A stretch of DNA of 64,000 bases from Ophioderma brevispina (Eukaryota > Echinodermata > Ophiuroidea > Amphilepidida > Ophiodermatidae): assembly GCA_023653785.1 (NCBI GenBank), contig JAMKCH010058428.1, positions 62,001-126,000 of the forward strand. The letters run 5' to 3'. The first letter of the stretch is position 1, and each line of letters begins with the position of its first letter. Under the pieces are notes generated by a model, which saw only the letters and a list, made by a program, of their open reading frames with translations, searched no databases and was not told where the DNA came from. Of this stretch, positions 33,851 through 44,690 are shown piece after piece. A program made the translations under genes and the position numbers.

Positions 33851-35084
33851 TATAACTTTTTAGTAATGATGTTTCTTTAGTAAATAAACTTCAGTGCTGA
33901 TTTGTTGATATATTCTAGATAGGACACACCTTATTGCTAAAATCAACTCATTAACGATATTCGCAGTCATCATATGATGATCATCAACCCACGCACACTA
34001 AATTTATACAACACATCAATTGGTTAAACATGGAGTTAGATATAATTTCCAGATTAAGCGCTGACTTGCGAGCTGTTTAAGAAGCATTTCAGCTAAATGT
34101 AGGTGACACCTCCAAGTTTTGTATCAATAATGGGCGGGTCGGTGGAGCCACACACGGGGCTAAGGTTGGTGTTCAAGTCTAAGCCAAGATCGCTGTGTTT
34201 AAGAATTAGTTCCATCCGTTATTCAATCGTGGTATTTTCGTTAGCCTGTCTTTTCCTTCAAGATACTAGTGAGCGGGGTTACGGCCTGGTACAATAATAC
34301 AAGATCGCAGTCGTGTGTTGATTGGTTATTTGCGTGTGAAGAACTGAAAGAATATCCAGCTGGAGCATACAATGTTCAGCAGTTGGTATTAACACTCCGA
34401 AAGCCTCTACCATATTATTAAACTTATCGGTTGTTTACATTTTTCCATATCAAGATGAAGATAAATTCAGCATCATTGTACAGTGGTTCTTATTGGACTT
34501 ACAAAAAGCATTGATGTAGTGATTATACTTTGATGCATCGCCCACTTATTTGAAACTAGCATACTATTCTACTTATTAATAACCCAAAAACTAACAATAT
34601 GTAGCAAGTAGGAGGGAAACAAGGTCAAGCCCCATTGAATGCAATGGATGTTTACCTTTGGTGCCCCCTACATTGGGAACTAAGCATTTAAGACAGTCAA
34701 AACTATTCCTTATTTTAATCCTATGAGCTCCATCAATAATTGGCACCATTTTTTATCCAAATCGGAGTAATATTAAAATTTGACCCCTGTACAACTGAAA
34801 ATGACCCTTTTATTGATTTTTGCTACTTTTAGCCTATAACTCCAAAACTTTCGGCCGCAGATAGTACAAACTATACCTTTTTGGAATCCTTATGATTAAA
34901 CTATTAGCTTGGTATACTTTTCAACATGATTGGATCAATTTCAAAATTTGACCCCTGTTATTGACCTTTTACTCCCGAAAAAACAATTTCCTCACCCCCT
35001 ACGATAACTCCCTTTTTTTTTTTATAAATGTTGACACCTTTACCTACCAAAATTAGTTGAAACTTGCTTTAGGGTTACTATTAG
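33851..35084. other. No recognised gene; weak tandem similarity
   Basis: Two stretches near 34,765 and 34,948 share AATTTGACCCCTGT followed by a GACCTTTT/GACCCTTTT block, suggesting an old ~180 bp repeat. Nothing else is recognisable. Confidence 0.45.
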
Positions 35085-35265
35085 TTGAAAATACCATAGT
35101 ACAAAAATACCATTGTTTAGGATTTCGCAAATGTTCTCATCTAATAGAAAACTAAATTGGATTTACCGAAAAAGCATCATAAAATGCACTATATTTAATC
35201 GCACAAATTGAAGAAAAGTCACATGATTCGTAATAGTATACATGCCCTGCTGTATACTTGAATTT
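35085..35265 (+). repeat. ~180 bp direct repeat, unit 1
   Basis: It matches 35,625-35,805 closely, including AGTTGAAAATACCATAGTAC, GGATTTCGCAAATGTTCTCA and AAGCATCATAAAATGCACT. Differences are few (for example AAATTGG versus ACATTGG). Confidence 0.9.
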
Positions 35266-35624
35266 TAGTGTGAGGGACAGTGGCCCTAAATCGCTGATTT
35301 GTTTTTTAAATCCGTCATTTTTCTTAAAAAAAAAAAAAAAAAAAATATTGACTACAAAGTGCAAGAAGTCGCATGTTGAAAAACACTTCCGTCTTTAAAT
35401 TAGAGCAGATTTTGTATAAATACTAAGTGTTTAAAAAAATATTCAAATTTTATGTAAATCAGCCTATTGTTGCAAAACGCTAAGTGTAAAACCTTGTAAA
35501 AAACTTTTGGAGGGACTTCAAACATTTATCTTTCATTTTATCCAAAAAAATCCTATATGTACTCAACTTTCCGGTTCAGTGCTTTTTGGCTTCGGATCTG
35601 CGCCCCTATACTACTACTTAGTTG
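35266..35624. other. Spacer between the 180 bp repeats
   Basis: It contains an A-run of about 20 bp at 35,327-35,345. No gene is seen. Confidence 0.5.
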
Positions 35625-35805
35625 AAAATACCATAGTACAAAAATACCTTTGTTTAGGATTTCGCAAATGTTCTCATCTAATAGAAAACTACATTGGATT
35701 TACCGAAAAAGCATCATAAAATGCACTCTATTTAATCGCACAAATTGAAGAAAAGCCACATGATACGTAATAGTATACATGCCCTGCTGTTCAAGTTGAA
35801 TTTTA
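35625..35805 (+). repeat. ~180 bp direct repeat, unit 2
   Basis: Partner of 35,085-35,265. It ends about 25 bp before LINE copy B begins. Confidence 0.9.
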
Positions 35806-36469
35806 AATAAGAGGGAGAGTTTGGAATATCATGAATAGGAGAAGGAGTAGGATCAGAAGGTAGAAGCTGATATGGTAGAAGGGCTGTTTGAGCTTGAGAG
35901 GGTCAGTCTGTAAGAGGTGGTTAAGGCAATCGGAGAAATGAAAACGGCAAAAGGCTACTGGACCCTTGAGAGTGATTATTGAGATGATGGTTGCAAGTGG
36001 AGCGATAGGAATTGGTGTGATGATGGAGTTGTGTCAGACAGTGTTAGATGGAGGAATGCCGGAGGAGTGGGTGGTGAGTGTGGTGGTTTTAATTTTCAAA
36101 GGGAAAGGGGGTGCAATGATTTGCGGTGTGTATAGGGGTGTAAAGTTATTGAAGCATGCAATGAAAATTTTACAGAGGGTCCTCTGGAGAATTTGGAGAA
36201 TAATGAAAGTGGATGAGGTGCAATTTGGTTTTATGCAAGGGCAATAAACGATAGATTCAGTGTATTTTGAGGGAGTTTGAAGAGGAATATGGAGCTAAAG
36301 GGGAGGAACTTTATATGTATTTTGTGGATGTGGAGCACGAAAGTGATGGAGTGAGCGATTAAGAAGAGAGGTATACCAGAGACAATGGTTAGAGCGATGA
36401 TGAGTTTGTATGAAGGAGCAAAGACAAGAGTTAGAGTGGGGTCTGATGTGTTGGGGATGAAGGTGGGCG

Positions 36470-37060
36470 TGCTGTTCTGCTCAAGGTTCTGTATTCACAA
36501 ACGAACTTCTTTACAACATTATTAGATCATATTGAAAAGCGCGCCGCTGCTTAATATAGTTAACCTTGGTTGGGTCACATGGCTAGCTCTATACCACAGC
36601 ACAGAAAGCTTGGCCCTGGGCCAAATTCCCAAATTACATTTCATTCTCATTTTGCTCATAATAATTTCGTAGATACTTAGTGTTGCCAATTTGTGTTGCC
36701 ATAGATCAAAGCCCATATTAGCGAAAATGTCAATGGTTTAGTTCTGACATCGTCTTTAGTGCTACTGACGGTGCTAATATGCACAAGGCAAAATCAAACT
36801 TCAAAACATTCCCCATCCATGACAGCGTTCCATTATACCCTTTTGTTAGTTTCGATATTCCGATTTTTCATTCACTTCACATGGGCTATCGGGACCTCGG
36901 GTCACAGCGCAATTGCTCTTTCCGGGTTCCCGATTGTACACGCACGAACCCGTGCAGTAATTGGTTGGAATAGATCACACGACATACGCTATGCATGGTG
37001 CAGGGTGGTGTGACGTCGTAATTAGCACGTCGTGCCTGGCTTTGTTGGTGGTTTGAGGAT
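36470..37060. other. Insertion in LINE copy B
   Basis: Copy A runs directly from the VGLK-like segment to GTAATTGTGATTG, whereas copy B has about 590 bp in between. I recognise no termini or family. Confidence 0.5.
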
Positions 37061-37289
37061 TCTTTTTGCGTGTGTATCGCAATTGTGATTGATGTGGTTA
37101 CGGAGAGTGCAAGGGAATGTTTGATGTTTTATTCTGATAATTTGATGATGAGTAAGACAATGGAGGGACTGAAGGAAAAAATTTGCTTTTGAGAGCAAGG
37201 GTCTGACAGTAAATCCTTGCAAGACTAAAGCGACGGTGAGCGAGGTGGAGGGGAAGTGTCAGTGAGTAAGGTAGGCCCATATGGTATAT

Positions 37290-37426
37290 CCTAACGTCCC
37301 TAGAGGGAAATCTGATAATAAAAAAATGAGGTAGCGGTATGCTCTTGTCAGATCTAGTAGCAATTTCCCACTAACCCAAGACAGTTTTTTGTCAGGTACG
37401 TTTTGAAGCAGTTAAGGGACGTTAGG
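37290..37426. mobile_element. Short TIR insertion (MITE) in LINE copy B
   Basis: The 137 bp segment is bounded by CCTAACGTCCCT and its exact reverse complement AGGGACGTTAGG. It sits where copy A has continuous LINE sequence. Family and target duplication are unknown. Confidence 0.6.
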
Positions 37427-38216
37427 GGTAAAAGAGCAAATTCAGTGTGGTGTGAGGATTTATGAGAGATGCACAGAGATGAAGAGGGTGACACCAAGCT
37501 TGGCATGATATTTTTGTGCGGGGGATGTGAGAAAAGTGGTGGAGGCAGGCCCGTACGCAGTTCCACAAAAGGGGCAAAGGTCCACTTTTTGCTTATTTAT
37601 TTTGACAAAAAGGTCCAAAATGTCGAACAAAAAATTGACTGTTTGGTGATGAAATGTTCAAAAAGTAAAAAATGACCATTTTAGGGATTTAGGACTACTT
37701 TTACTACAATGTCCCGCATCCCCTCCCCCAAATAAATCCTGTGTACGGTCCTAGCTGGAGGGATGATGGAACAGGTGGAAGAATGTTCGATAAGGTGTAA
37801 TCGGTGAGTTCTCGTATCTGGTGGTCGGGGTAAATGGAAATGGTGGATGCGAGGCCGGCAGCTGTGACAGCTAGAGTAAGGTTTGGGTAGGTGGAGTTTA
37901 AGCAATGTGGAGAGTTGTTACACGGGTAATGGTTTCCTTTGAAGATAATAAGGAATGGTGTAAAAGAGTTGTGTGAGATCGGTGATGCTGTACGGAAATG
38001 AGGCATAGTGTTTGAGCGAAAATGATATGGGGATATGAGAAGGACAGGGAGAGCGATGGTATGAGCGATAAGTGGAGTGAAGTTGATGGATAGAAAGAAG
38101 GCTGACGATGTTGGGTTTGGAAGATATAGTGGACTGGTTGGTGACGGAGAATGGTGTAAGGGCACTTGATGAGGAGGAATAATGAGCAAGTTTTTAGAAG
38201 GACCCTTAAAGTGACA

Positions 38217-38570
38217 GGAGGAGATTTTTTTAAGGTACGAAATTATCTCAAATTTGCCAGGATTCGATTTTGCGGACCACCTACCAAGAACGTTCCGAAG
38301 GTTTATTGGACAAACAAGTACAAAAGAAAACAGCAAACCTTGTTTTCAACTTGCCTGACTATCGTAATTGTCCCCATAGAACACCGTGCTTTGACTTTCT
38401 GTCGTGCACGACAGAAAGTACTAAATCATCATATTATTACATAAAGACGGCGTATTCAGCTTATTCACTTCAGGTGTGATCTAATATATTGGAAAGCATT
38501 CCAAATATGCAAAAAACACGGGTTCGAAAACAAATTGGGGGGCGCTTTCTGGAAATCTCCTCATTTCTCT
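38217..38570. mobile_element. Insertion with short inverted ends in LINE copy B
   Basis: About 350 bp separates the LINE pieces RRTLKVTG and RRRGRPKQTW. The segment starts GAGGAGATTT and ends AAATCTCCTC, a 10 bp perfect inverted repeat. It contains a 26 bp perfect palindrome at 38,394-38,419. The block at 38,281-38,314 resembles 16,712-16,745, so a related sequence exists elsewhere in the window. Confidence 0.5.
38394..38419. repeat. 26 bp perfect palindrome
   Basis: The half-site ACTTTCTGTCGTG is followed immediately by its exact reverse complement with no spacer. It could form a cruciform or bind a dimeric protein; neither is shown. Confidence 0.9.
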
Positions 38571-38788
38571 TTAAATTCGGGGTGGGCGGTTCGAGGAGGA
38601 GGGGACGACCAAAGCAGACATGGAAGAAGCAAGTGTAGGACGAGAGTAGGAGCGTTGGGTTTAGGGTGGAGGATGCTCAGAATGGGGCGCAATGGAGGGA
38701 GGGGGTAGGGCGATTGCTGTCAGTGTAAGGTAAATCCGGCCACCCCCACCCCACCCCCGTTCACGGGGACAAATCCGGATTTAAAACA

Positions 38789-39640
38789 CATGAAAAACGT
38801 CTTTCTGGATATGAATGTGGGTCATGAAGTCATATTTACCTTCAGCAATGCTTTTTCCATAGTGTGTTTCTGTCTACCTCCATCTCCCGGTGTCATATAA
38901 TACAGTGCCCGTGTGACTGAGTGTCCTACCATTGCCTCTACACATGGATATACGGGCGGCGCACAGTTGGATGGTCGCCGAGTGAAACAACTGGAACTTG
39001 GTTTTTACCTTAACAATATGGCGGAATACCTGCTGGTGCACATCTTCCACACAGATATTCCATATGTTTTGACAAAGTGTTGCATTTTTTCCCGCGATTT
39101 GTAGGTAAAAAAAAACCAAACTCCGATGTTCAATCGGCGACTCAGACCCGCTATCCATGTGTAGAGGTCAGTGGTCCTAACACCCACCTGTCTATGGTGT
39201 CTCCAGTGAGTGCTGTATGCTTCATTTTTTTCAGCACTGTACCCAAATGCCTCGTCTACAAGGTCATCGGTTTATTCCGTACATGGTTGTTTCTATGGTG
39301 GTTCGGACACTCTCTCATGGGGGACACTCAGTTTCTTACACCGGTTGTGTTGTTCCAAAAGGGGTCAGGTAGAGAGACGTTAACAGTCCGAACTTGGGAA
39401 TTAAACTCGATGGGTAGTTATGTTACTTACTCACACTCAGCTAGATAAATCATCCATACTACGATGTTTGATTAAGTGGAAGCATCTGAATCATGTAAGC
39501 CCCTGAAGTCTCTTTTTGCAATCTTGGTAGTAATCTTAATACTTATGATGCATGCATTGTCTGCGATATTTAAGGAGTCGCAAAGGATGGAAGGTCAGCA
39601 TTAGTACTAATGTATCTTTACGGAAATAAAACTAGCTGAT
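38789..39640 (+). repeat. Downstream flank duplicated with the LINE, copy B
   Basis: The order of blocks follows 33,480-33,830, but about 480 bp (about 38,900-39,390) is extra here. The extra segment includes an open frame at 39,077-39,448 that matches nothing I know. After it GATGTTTGATTAAGTGGAAG and CTTGGTAGTAATCTTAATAC resume the match. Confidence 0.65.
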
Positions 39641-40885
39641 TTGCTGGTATTAATAGTATATTAGTCGAATAGTCTTCTGCACTGCAGTCAAAGATAAATG
39701 AACGCTATGATGTTTCATTTTTCTTAAGAGTTTGCACAGGTTACATTCAATGCAGTGATGTTTGCTGCATTAGGATGCATATTCTTGCATTCAGTAAATA
39801 TAAAATAATTGAATAAGAAAAAAATAAAAAACTTAAAAAAGGAAAACAATTAAAACGTATACACGCATAAAGCATAAGGACATTTTTAGATCAAATAGAA
39901 GATGGAAAACAAGAAAGAAAATGCGTCACTTAATGAATATTGTCACGCATGATAGACTCATGCCTTCAACATTAAATGAATCTCAAATTTTGCCAGTTGA
40001 CATTCACATGAGTGGCTAACACCAGGAGAAATCTACTTAAAAGCTAATATTGTTTTATTGGCACGCAATACAATATGCAAAATAGGATAATAAACCATTG
40101 TACATTATTTATCTGGACAATCTTTAAAACTTCATTCTTTCTAAAGGTATTTTTCGAATGACAAATGAAAAATCACTAGATGCTCTCGAGTTCTTACGTG
40201 AAAGATGTTTTGCACATCTCGTTGCTATTTCGCAGTTTGTGGTCATTATAGGGGTCTCAACTTGTTTTTCTAAATGTTTATGTGAGGCAAACATGCTTTT
40301 ATCTATAATAAACCCAGACAGAAATTTTTTTCAACCCGATATAAAAGGCTAATAGAAAAAAATCCAACATTTAAAGGTGCGAGAAATTGGCGAGGCTAAT
40401 GGGAATCTGGGAATTTCATTTTTGATTATAGTCCTCAATATTTTATGATTTTGTGTTGTATACTGTAAAATAAAGATTTAAGGTTTATTCAAATTCAACC
40501 GGTGGAACAGGTAGAGAAAAAGGGGGGGAAAATCTGTACAGGGGAAAAATAGAATTGTTAGAATTGATTGAAAGAATGTATCGGCTCAACCTGACTTAAG
40601 AAGTAACTCTGCCCTATCATGGTCTATAGAGCTTTGCTCTGCTTTGGTCATCCTTCCATTGTTACTGTCTGTTTTCTGATATTTTGATTGAATTTTAATG
40701 GTAATTAATTGAAATGAAACAAAACAGTTCCAGGTACAAACTTGGCAAAAGATTCAGAATGAGTCAGATTCTATTTCAAGCTGGTTGTTAAAAGGTTTCT
40801 TTGCGTAAAAATAAAAAAAAATAAGTAAAAGCTGTACCAAATGCTTCTTCACCAACATAGCATGTTGTTAGGTAAACTGTATAAT
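39641..40885. other. No recognised gene
   Basis: AT-rich DNA without recognisable element ends or protein-like frames. Confidence 0.5.
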
Positions 40886-40887
40886 TA

Positions 40888-41072
40888 CAGGGTGTCTCAG
40901 AAAAGAAATTACACCCTAACTATAGGCGACGATAACTTTCAAAGTAAGGGATCACATTGAGAAATGTAAAAAGAATTTAAAACCACAATTACTTTTAACA
41001 TTTTAATGTAAACCCATCGCCTCGATTCGGTTTCATAGTTTTGAAGACATAAGCGATTATGTAACACAGGTC
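40888..41072 (+). repeat. Left TIR of the 2.8 kb transposon
   Basis: Matches the reverse complement of 43,505-43,687 through ATTACACCCTAACTA, AAAACCACAATTA, CTCGATTCGG and GATTATGTAACACA, with scattered indels. Confidence 0.8.
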
Positions 41073-42639
41073 AATGGACACTTCCTTCCACGTTTACTCA
41101 CAATAGTGCAGATTTGATGTTAAACTACGTGATGACGTTGTGTTATTTTTCAAGCTGTCTCTTTCATTCCCAAAAAGAACCCAGCCTTGTTTAAATTTTG
41201 TGAGTTCAATGCCATTTTGTTTTTGTTTTATCTCAGTGAATAAACAATCCGATGACAATTATGACAAAAAATCCAACAAGAAAAAACAAAACATGGTAAA
41301 TAGCAAGAATGATCATCTTTATTAGAAAAACAAACACCAATAAAATCTGGTAGAAATGTGAATTATGTTAGTTGAACTAGCGGTGGCACTGCTAGATTAA
41401 TTAATACTTTAATCAATTACTTTGTTATATAGCTCCATTTTCGATTAAACTTTTTAAAATAGTATTTTCTCAATTTATTTGAGACAGATTTCTACAGGAA
41501 AAGTACTTTGTTACTATAAAAGAGAGAAAGGGGAATATCCCTAGTTTGTTTTTTGCAAGATCAAGCTGTTGTTGAACTAGACAGGTGATTGAGAAGTCCC
41601 CAAGAATGCTAAACTTAGAACTGAGCCACTTGTTTATGCTTTAGATCAAAACATTGTAAAATCAGGGAATTTCCCCGTAAAGTTATATATGGGAAAGTGA
41701 TGTGATCAGGTGATGGTTAATTTTTGTGAATCTAATTTGACCGTGCTAGGTTATGTTTATGCATGAGACTGATGTAATGATTATGTTAGAAAGAGGAATC
41801 CTAGCTTCAAGTATTAAAATACCTGTGTCTGAAGGACTGAGGCCAGCAGATTGCAATCGCTATACAGTATGGTTATAGCTAGTGTTATCTACAATAATGG
41901 TAATGTATGCTTGCACACAGTTCCAGGATTTATTATATTTCAATTCCACGTGAGCAGATGTCGCGTAATTATTCCCTACTGTCCGTCGTTAAAGCCGAAA
42001 GTGCTGGAATCAAAATAGGATTCCAAATTGTGGACAGATAGAATCGTGGTGATTATCTGGACTGATAACTGTGGAATAGTAGTGTCGTCCGAGGGACTTA
42101 TAGAACCTTGTCGTCTTGAATGCTGGACAAAATTATCGTCATGGACTGAGAAGATTTCAATAGAATATTACCTGAGGAGTTATAAGCGTGACTTTGCATC
42201 TGTCAGCTTAGGGTCTTCGCTGTGAGGACATATCATCGATGAACTGCACGCTTTCAACACAGGACACTATAAACCCTAAGTAATCTTAACTAATGTATGT
42301 AATTTTACTATATATGTAATGTTTGTTTTGGACATACGGAAATTCGGGGTTGAACACATTACAAATCATTAAATCCTGGTTATATAAATTCAGATCACTT
42401 GGCACAAGGCTCATTTATTGGTGTTTGGAAAGGTATTTCTGACCTTAACGCCTAAAAGACGTCATAACAACTTAACAGGTATAACTGAACATAGATTTTC
42501 ACAATAAAGTTTTTTTATTCAATTAGACACCTTTATTCCAATAATATGTTGGATTCTACATTTAAAGAATACAGGCATGATTTGAGTGCAAATTCAAAAT
42601 TCCCGCGTTTTAATCTATACTGTGTTTATATGAAGTACT

Positions 42640-43290
42640 GGCACGAGACCAGATGGTTGGTCAACAAATTTGTCGCCCAAACAAGGCCGTTTGGGGTTTT
42701 TTCAGAATGTCGAAACTGGTCATAACATTACTCTGGTCAGGTAGGAATTAAGATACGATTGCGACAGAAATCCTCCTTGAGAAAGGCAATCTTGAAGAAT
42801 GTTAAGAAGTACCGTGAAACGGGTACCATTCAAATTTGACACAGAGTCGCTGTTGAAGGCGGAGAACCGCCCATACAGAACATTGCAGCCATCAGACGGA
42901 GTCTTGCGTCTAACTCCAAGACAAAGTTGCACAGACGTACCATGTGCCACATCCACAGATCAAGCTGTAACAGGATATTACCCGCTTAGACCTGAAATTT
43001 CACCTTATAGAATGGCAAAGGAGGCATTCTCTTCAAGCAGCAGACTACCAATGAAGAATAACCTTCTGTCAATGGCTTTTTTTAGTTGGGGACGAAACAA
43101 CTTTCAATGAACGGACTGTCAGCATCTACAATGTGAGGCCCACACAGACCATAACACCCCCAAGACTTTGACAGTGCCAAATTAACCCGCAGAAGTAACT
43201 GTCTGGATGGGGATGATTGGTAATATACCATCTTAGGCCCACATTTCTTTCCTGGAAACGTTACACCATCAGAATACTTGAACATGTTAA
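42640..43290 (+). pseudogene. Decayed transposase, IS630/DDE type
   Basis: Scattered over frames are NVKKYRETGTIQI (about 42,797), GGEPPIQNIAAIRRSLAS (about 42,860), a SMNGLSAST segment near 43,103 and ILGPHFFPGNVTPSEYLNM near 43,225. The order fits the HTH region and first part of the catalytic domain of IS630/Tc1-like transposases with LVKK(Y)-RETG and W-DE-FSMNG-type motifs. The expected C-terminal part (QQDGAPPH and SPDL-type motifs) is absent. Stops and frameshifts make it inactive. The 103-codon frame at 42,799-43,110 is a partial shadow of this region. Confidence 0.55.
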
Positions 43291-43504
43291 ATAAGTTGTG
43301 ACTGACTCCACCGCAGATACGGACATGGAAGTAAATTTCTTTTGTAATGTATGTGCAATATTATGTTGAACCTGGTGCAAAATTCATTGTATTGTTCTTG
43401 TTTTTTAAAGAAATAAAATGAAAAAGAAAATGAAAGATTAGTATTGTCTATTTCTTGCCTGTTCTGTCTATCACTTATTACAAAACTGAGGAAGGCCATG
43501 CATG

Positions 43505-43687
43505 TGTTACATAATCACGTATTTCTTTAAACTACTGAACCCGAATCGAGTGCTGTGGTTTCATAAAAGATTGAAAAAAAAAAAAATTAATTGTGGTTTA
43601 AGATGCTTTTTAAATTTATCAAATGTGTACTCCTTTTGAAGTTATGGTCACCATTAGTTAGGGTGTAATTCTTTTCGGAACACCTGT
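43505..43687 (-). repeat. Right TIR of the 2.8 kb transposon
   Basis: Inverted partner of 40,888-41,072. The outer end CACCTGT lacks the CC of CACCCTGT and the flanking TA. Confidence 0.8.
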
Positions 43688-44354
43688 CGAAGTGGGGCCT
43701 ACGTTTCATCCCTAGCAGGATCTTCATTAAAGGCAAACTGACAAAAAGCTAGACAAACATATATACAAAGAACAAAAGACAGGAGATACCAAAGAGGAAT
43801 TAGGGAAGGGATAGGGAGCTGAAAATTGAACAATAGAAGTAAATGAACAAAGAATTTGTGACGAAACCAGAAATCAATGGGGCAGCGGGGAAGTCGAGGA
43901 CAGATTAGTATGGGCAAAGGGACTAGAAGAGCCTGCTGAAAATGACCAAGGGGAAACTGAACCAGGAAATCAGCGGTCATGGTCAGGGTAAGCTGAACGA
44001 GAACAATGGGATATGAGTTAAGGCAGTAATGATGATCAAAGGATGTGGTTAAAGAAGACCTTATAAGTATATTAAAACAGAAAACCTGAAATAAAAAGGG
44101 GAGGGGGAATAACAAAATGAAAAGGGAATAAGAACAATAAAAATTATATAAGAAAACATGGCGGTAATGTAATAAGGAAATGTAAATAACAGAAAAATAA
44201 ATACACAAATAATTTTTAACAAAACCATACCCTGAATCCCAAAACGGGGAATATGTAATACCAAACATGGGCTAAAATTATCAGAAGTGATACCTGAAAA
44301 GGAGAAGCGAGTCAATCAAGGTTTTTATAAGTGTGAAAAGGACCTAGTCGTTCC

Positions 44355-44690
44355 CTGTCTTGGATGTTGAGACCATGGGGCTCGGTGGTGAGTAGACGCT
44401 TCACTCACACCTTTTCTCTGCTGAGCCGGCCAGTGGTCGGGGCGTTTGCCAAAGATTCAATACCCTGTAAGGTCATATCAGAACTAGTATGGTTAGTAGT
44501 GTAAAGATGCTGGCCCACCGGTGTTTCCAAACTTGTTGGTGTTGACTTGGACCCTATGGCCATAGAAGCGTCTCTGGTTCCTGGGTTTCTCTTCAAGAGC
44601 TGTAATCCAGGGCCAGTGAGTAGGCTATAATGATGGCTTGTTGAATTCTGCTGGGAGCTGTGTCCTCTGGCCACCGGCGTTTCTTCAAAT
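44355..44690 (-). pseudogene. Penelope-type endonuclease C-terminal remnant
   Basis: Minus-strand pieces ETPVGQHLYTTNHTSSDMTL (about 44,550-44,490) and TEPHGLNIQD (about 44,386-44,357) match the order of the C-terminal part of GIY-YIG domains in Penelope-like elements, where a (T)PVG-HF---H segment is followed by a P-GLN end. The catalytic GIY and YIG strands are not clearly readable. Confidence 0.6.

Larger units (their letters stand above)
35830..38788 (+). pseudogene. RTE/BovB-like LINE, copy B, interrupted by insertions
   Basis: This is a second copy of the LINE at 31,810. A clean frame at 35,966-36,247 gives MMELCQTVLDGGMPEEWVVS and MKVDEVQFGFMQGQ, better preserved than in copy A. Later pieces include LYEGAKTRVRVGS near 36,405 and RRRGRPKQTWKKQV near 38,595, the RRGRPKKTW-type C-terminus of RTE-like ORF2. 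It ends GGGGACAAATCCGGATTTAA. Relative to copy A it carries extra DNA at about 36,470-37,060, 37,290-37,426 and 38,217-38,570. Many frameshifts rule out function. Confidence 0.72.
40888..43687 (+). mobile_element. TIR DNA transposon, ~2.8 kb, decayed, Tc1/mariner (IS630)-like
   Basis: The left end after TA (40,886-40,887) reads CAGGGTGTCTCAGAAAAGAA. The right end, reversed, reads ACAGGTGTTCCGAAAAGAAT. The inverted similarity runs about 185 bp inward. A decayed transposase lies at 42,640-43,290, reading left to right. The right TA is not preserved; a Penelope-like element abuts this end. The interior 41,100-42,600 is not recognisable. The superfamily is inferred from the TA, end sequence and transposase traces. 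Confidence 0.68.

Noticed and set aside
37704..38336. 210-codon minus-strand frame
   Set aside because: Antisense to LINE copy B and running into an insertion that copy A lacks; composition-driven.
43699..44268. 189-codon hydrophobic minus-strand frame that looks like a membrane protein
   Set aside because: It lies in the 3' non-coding part of the Penelope-like element and is low complexity (F, L, Y rich from T-rich DNA).
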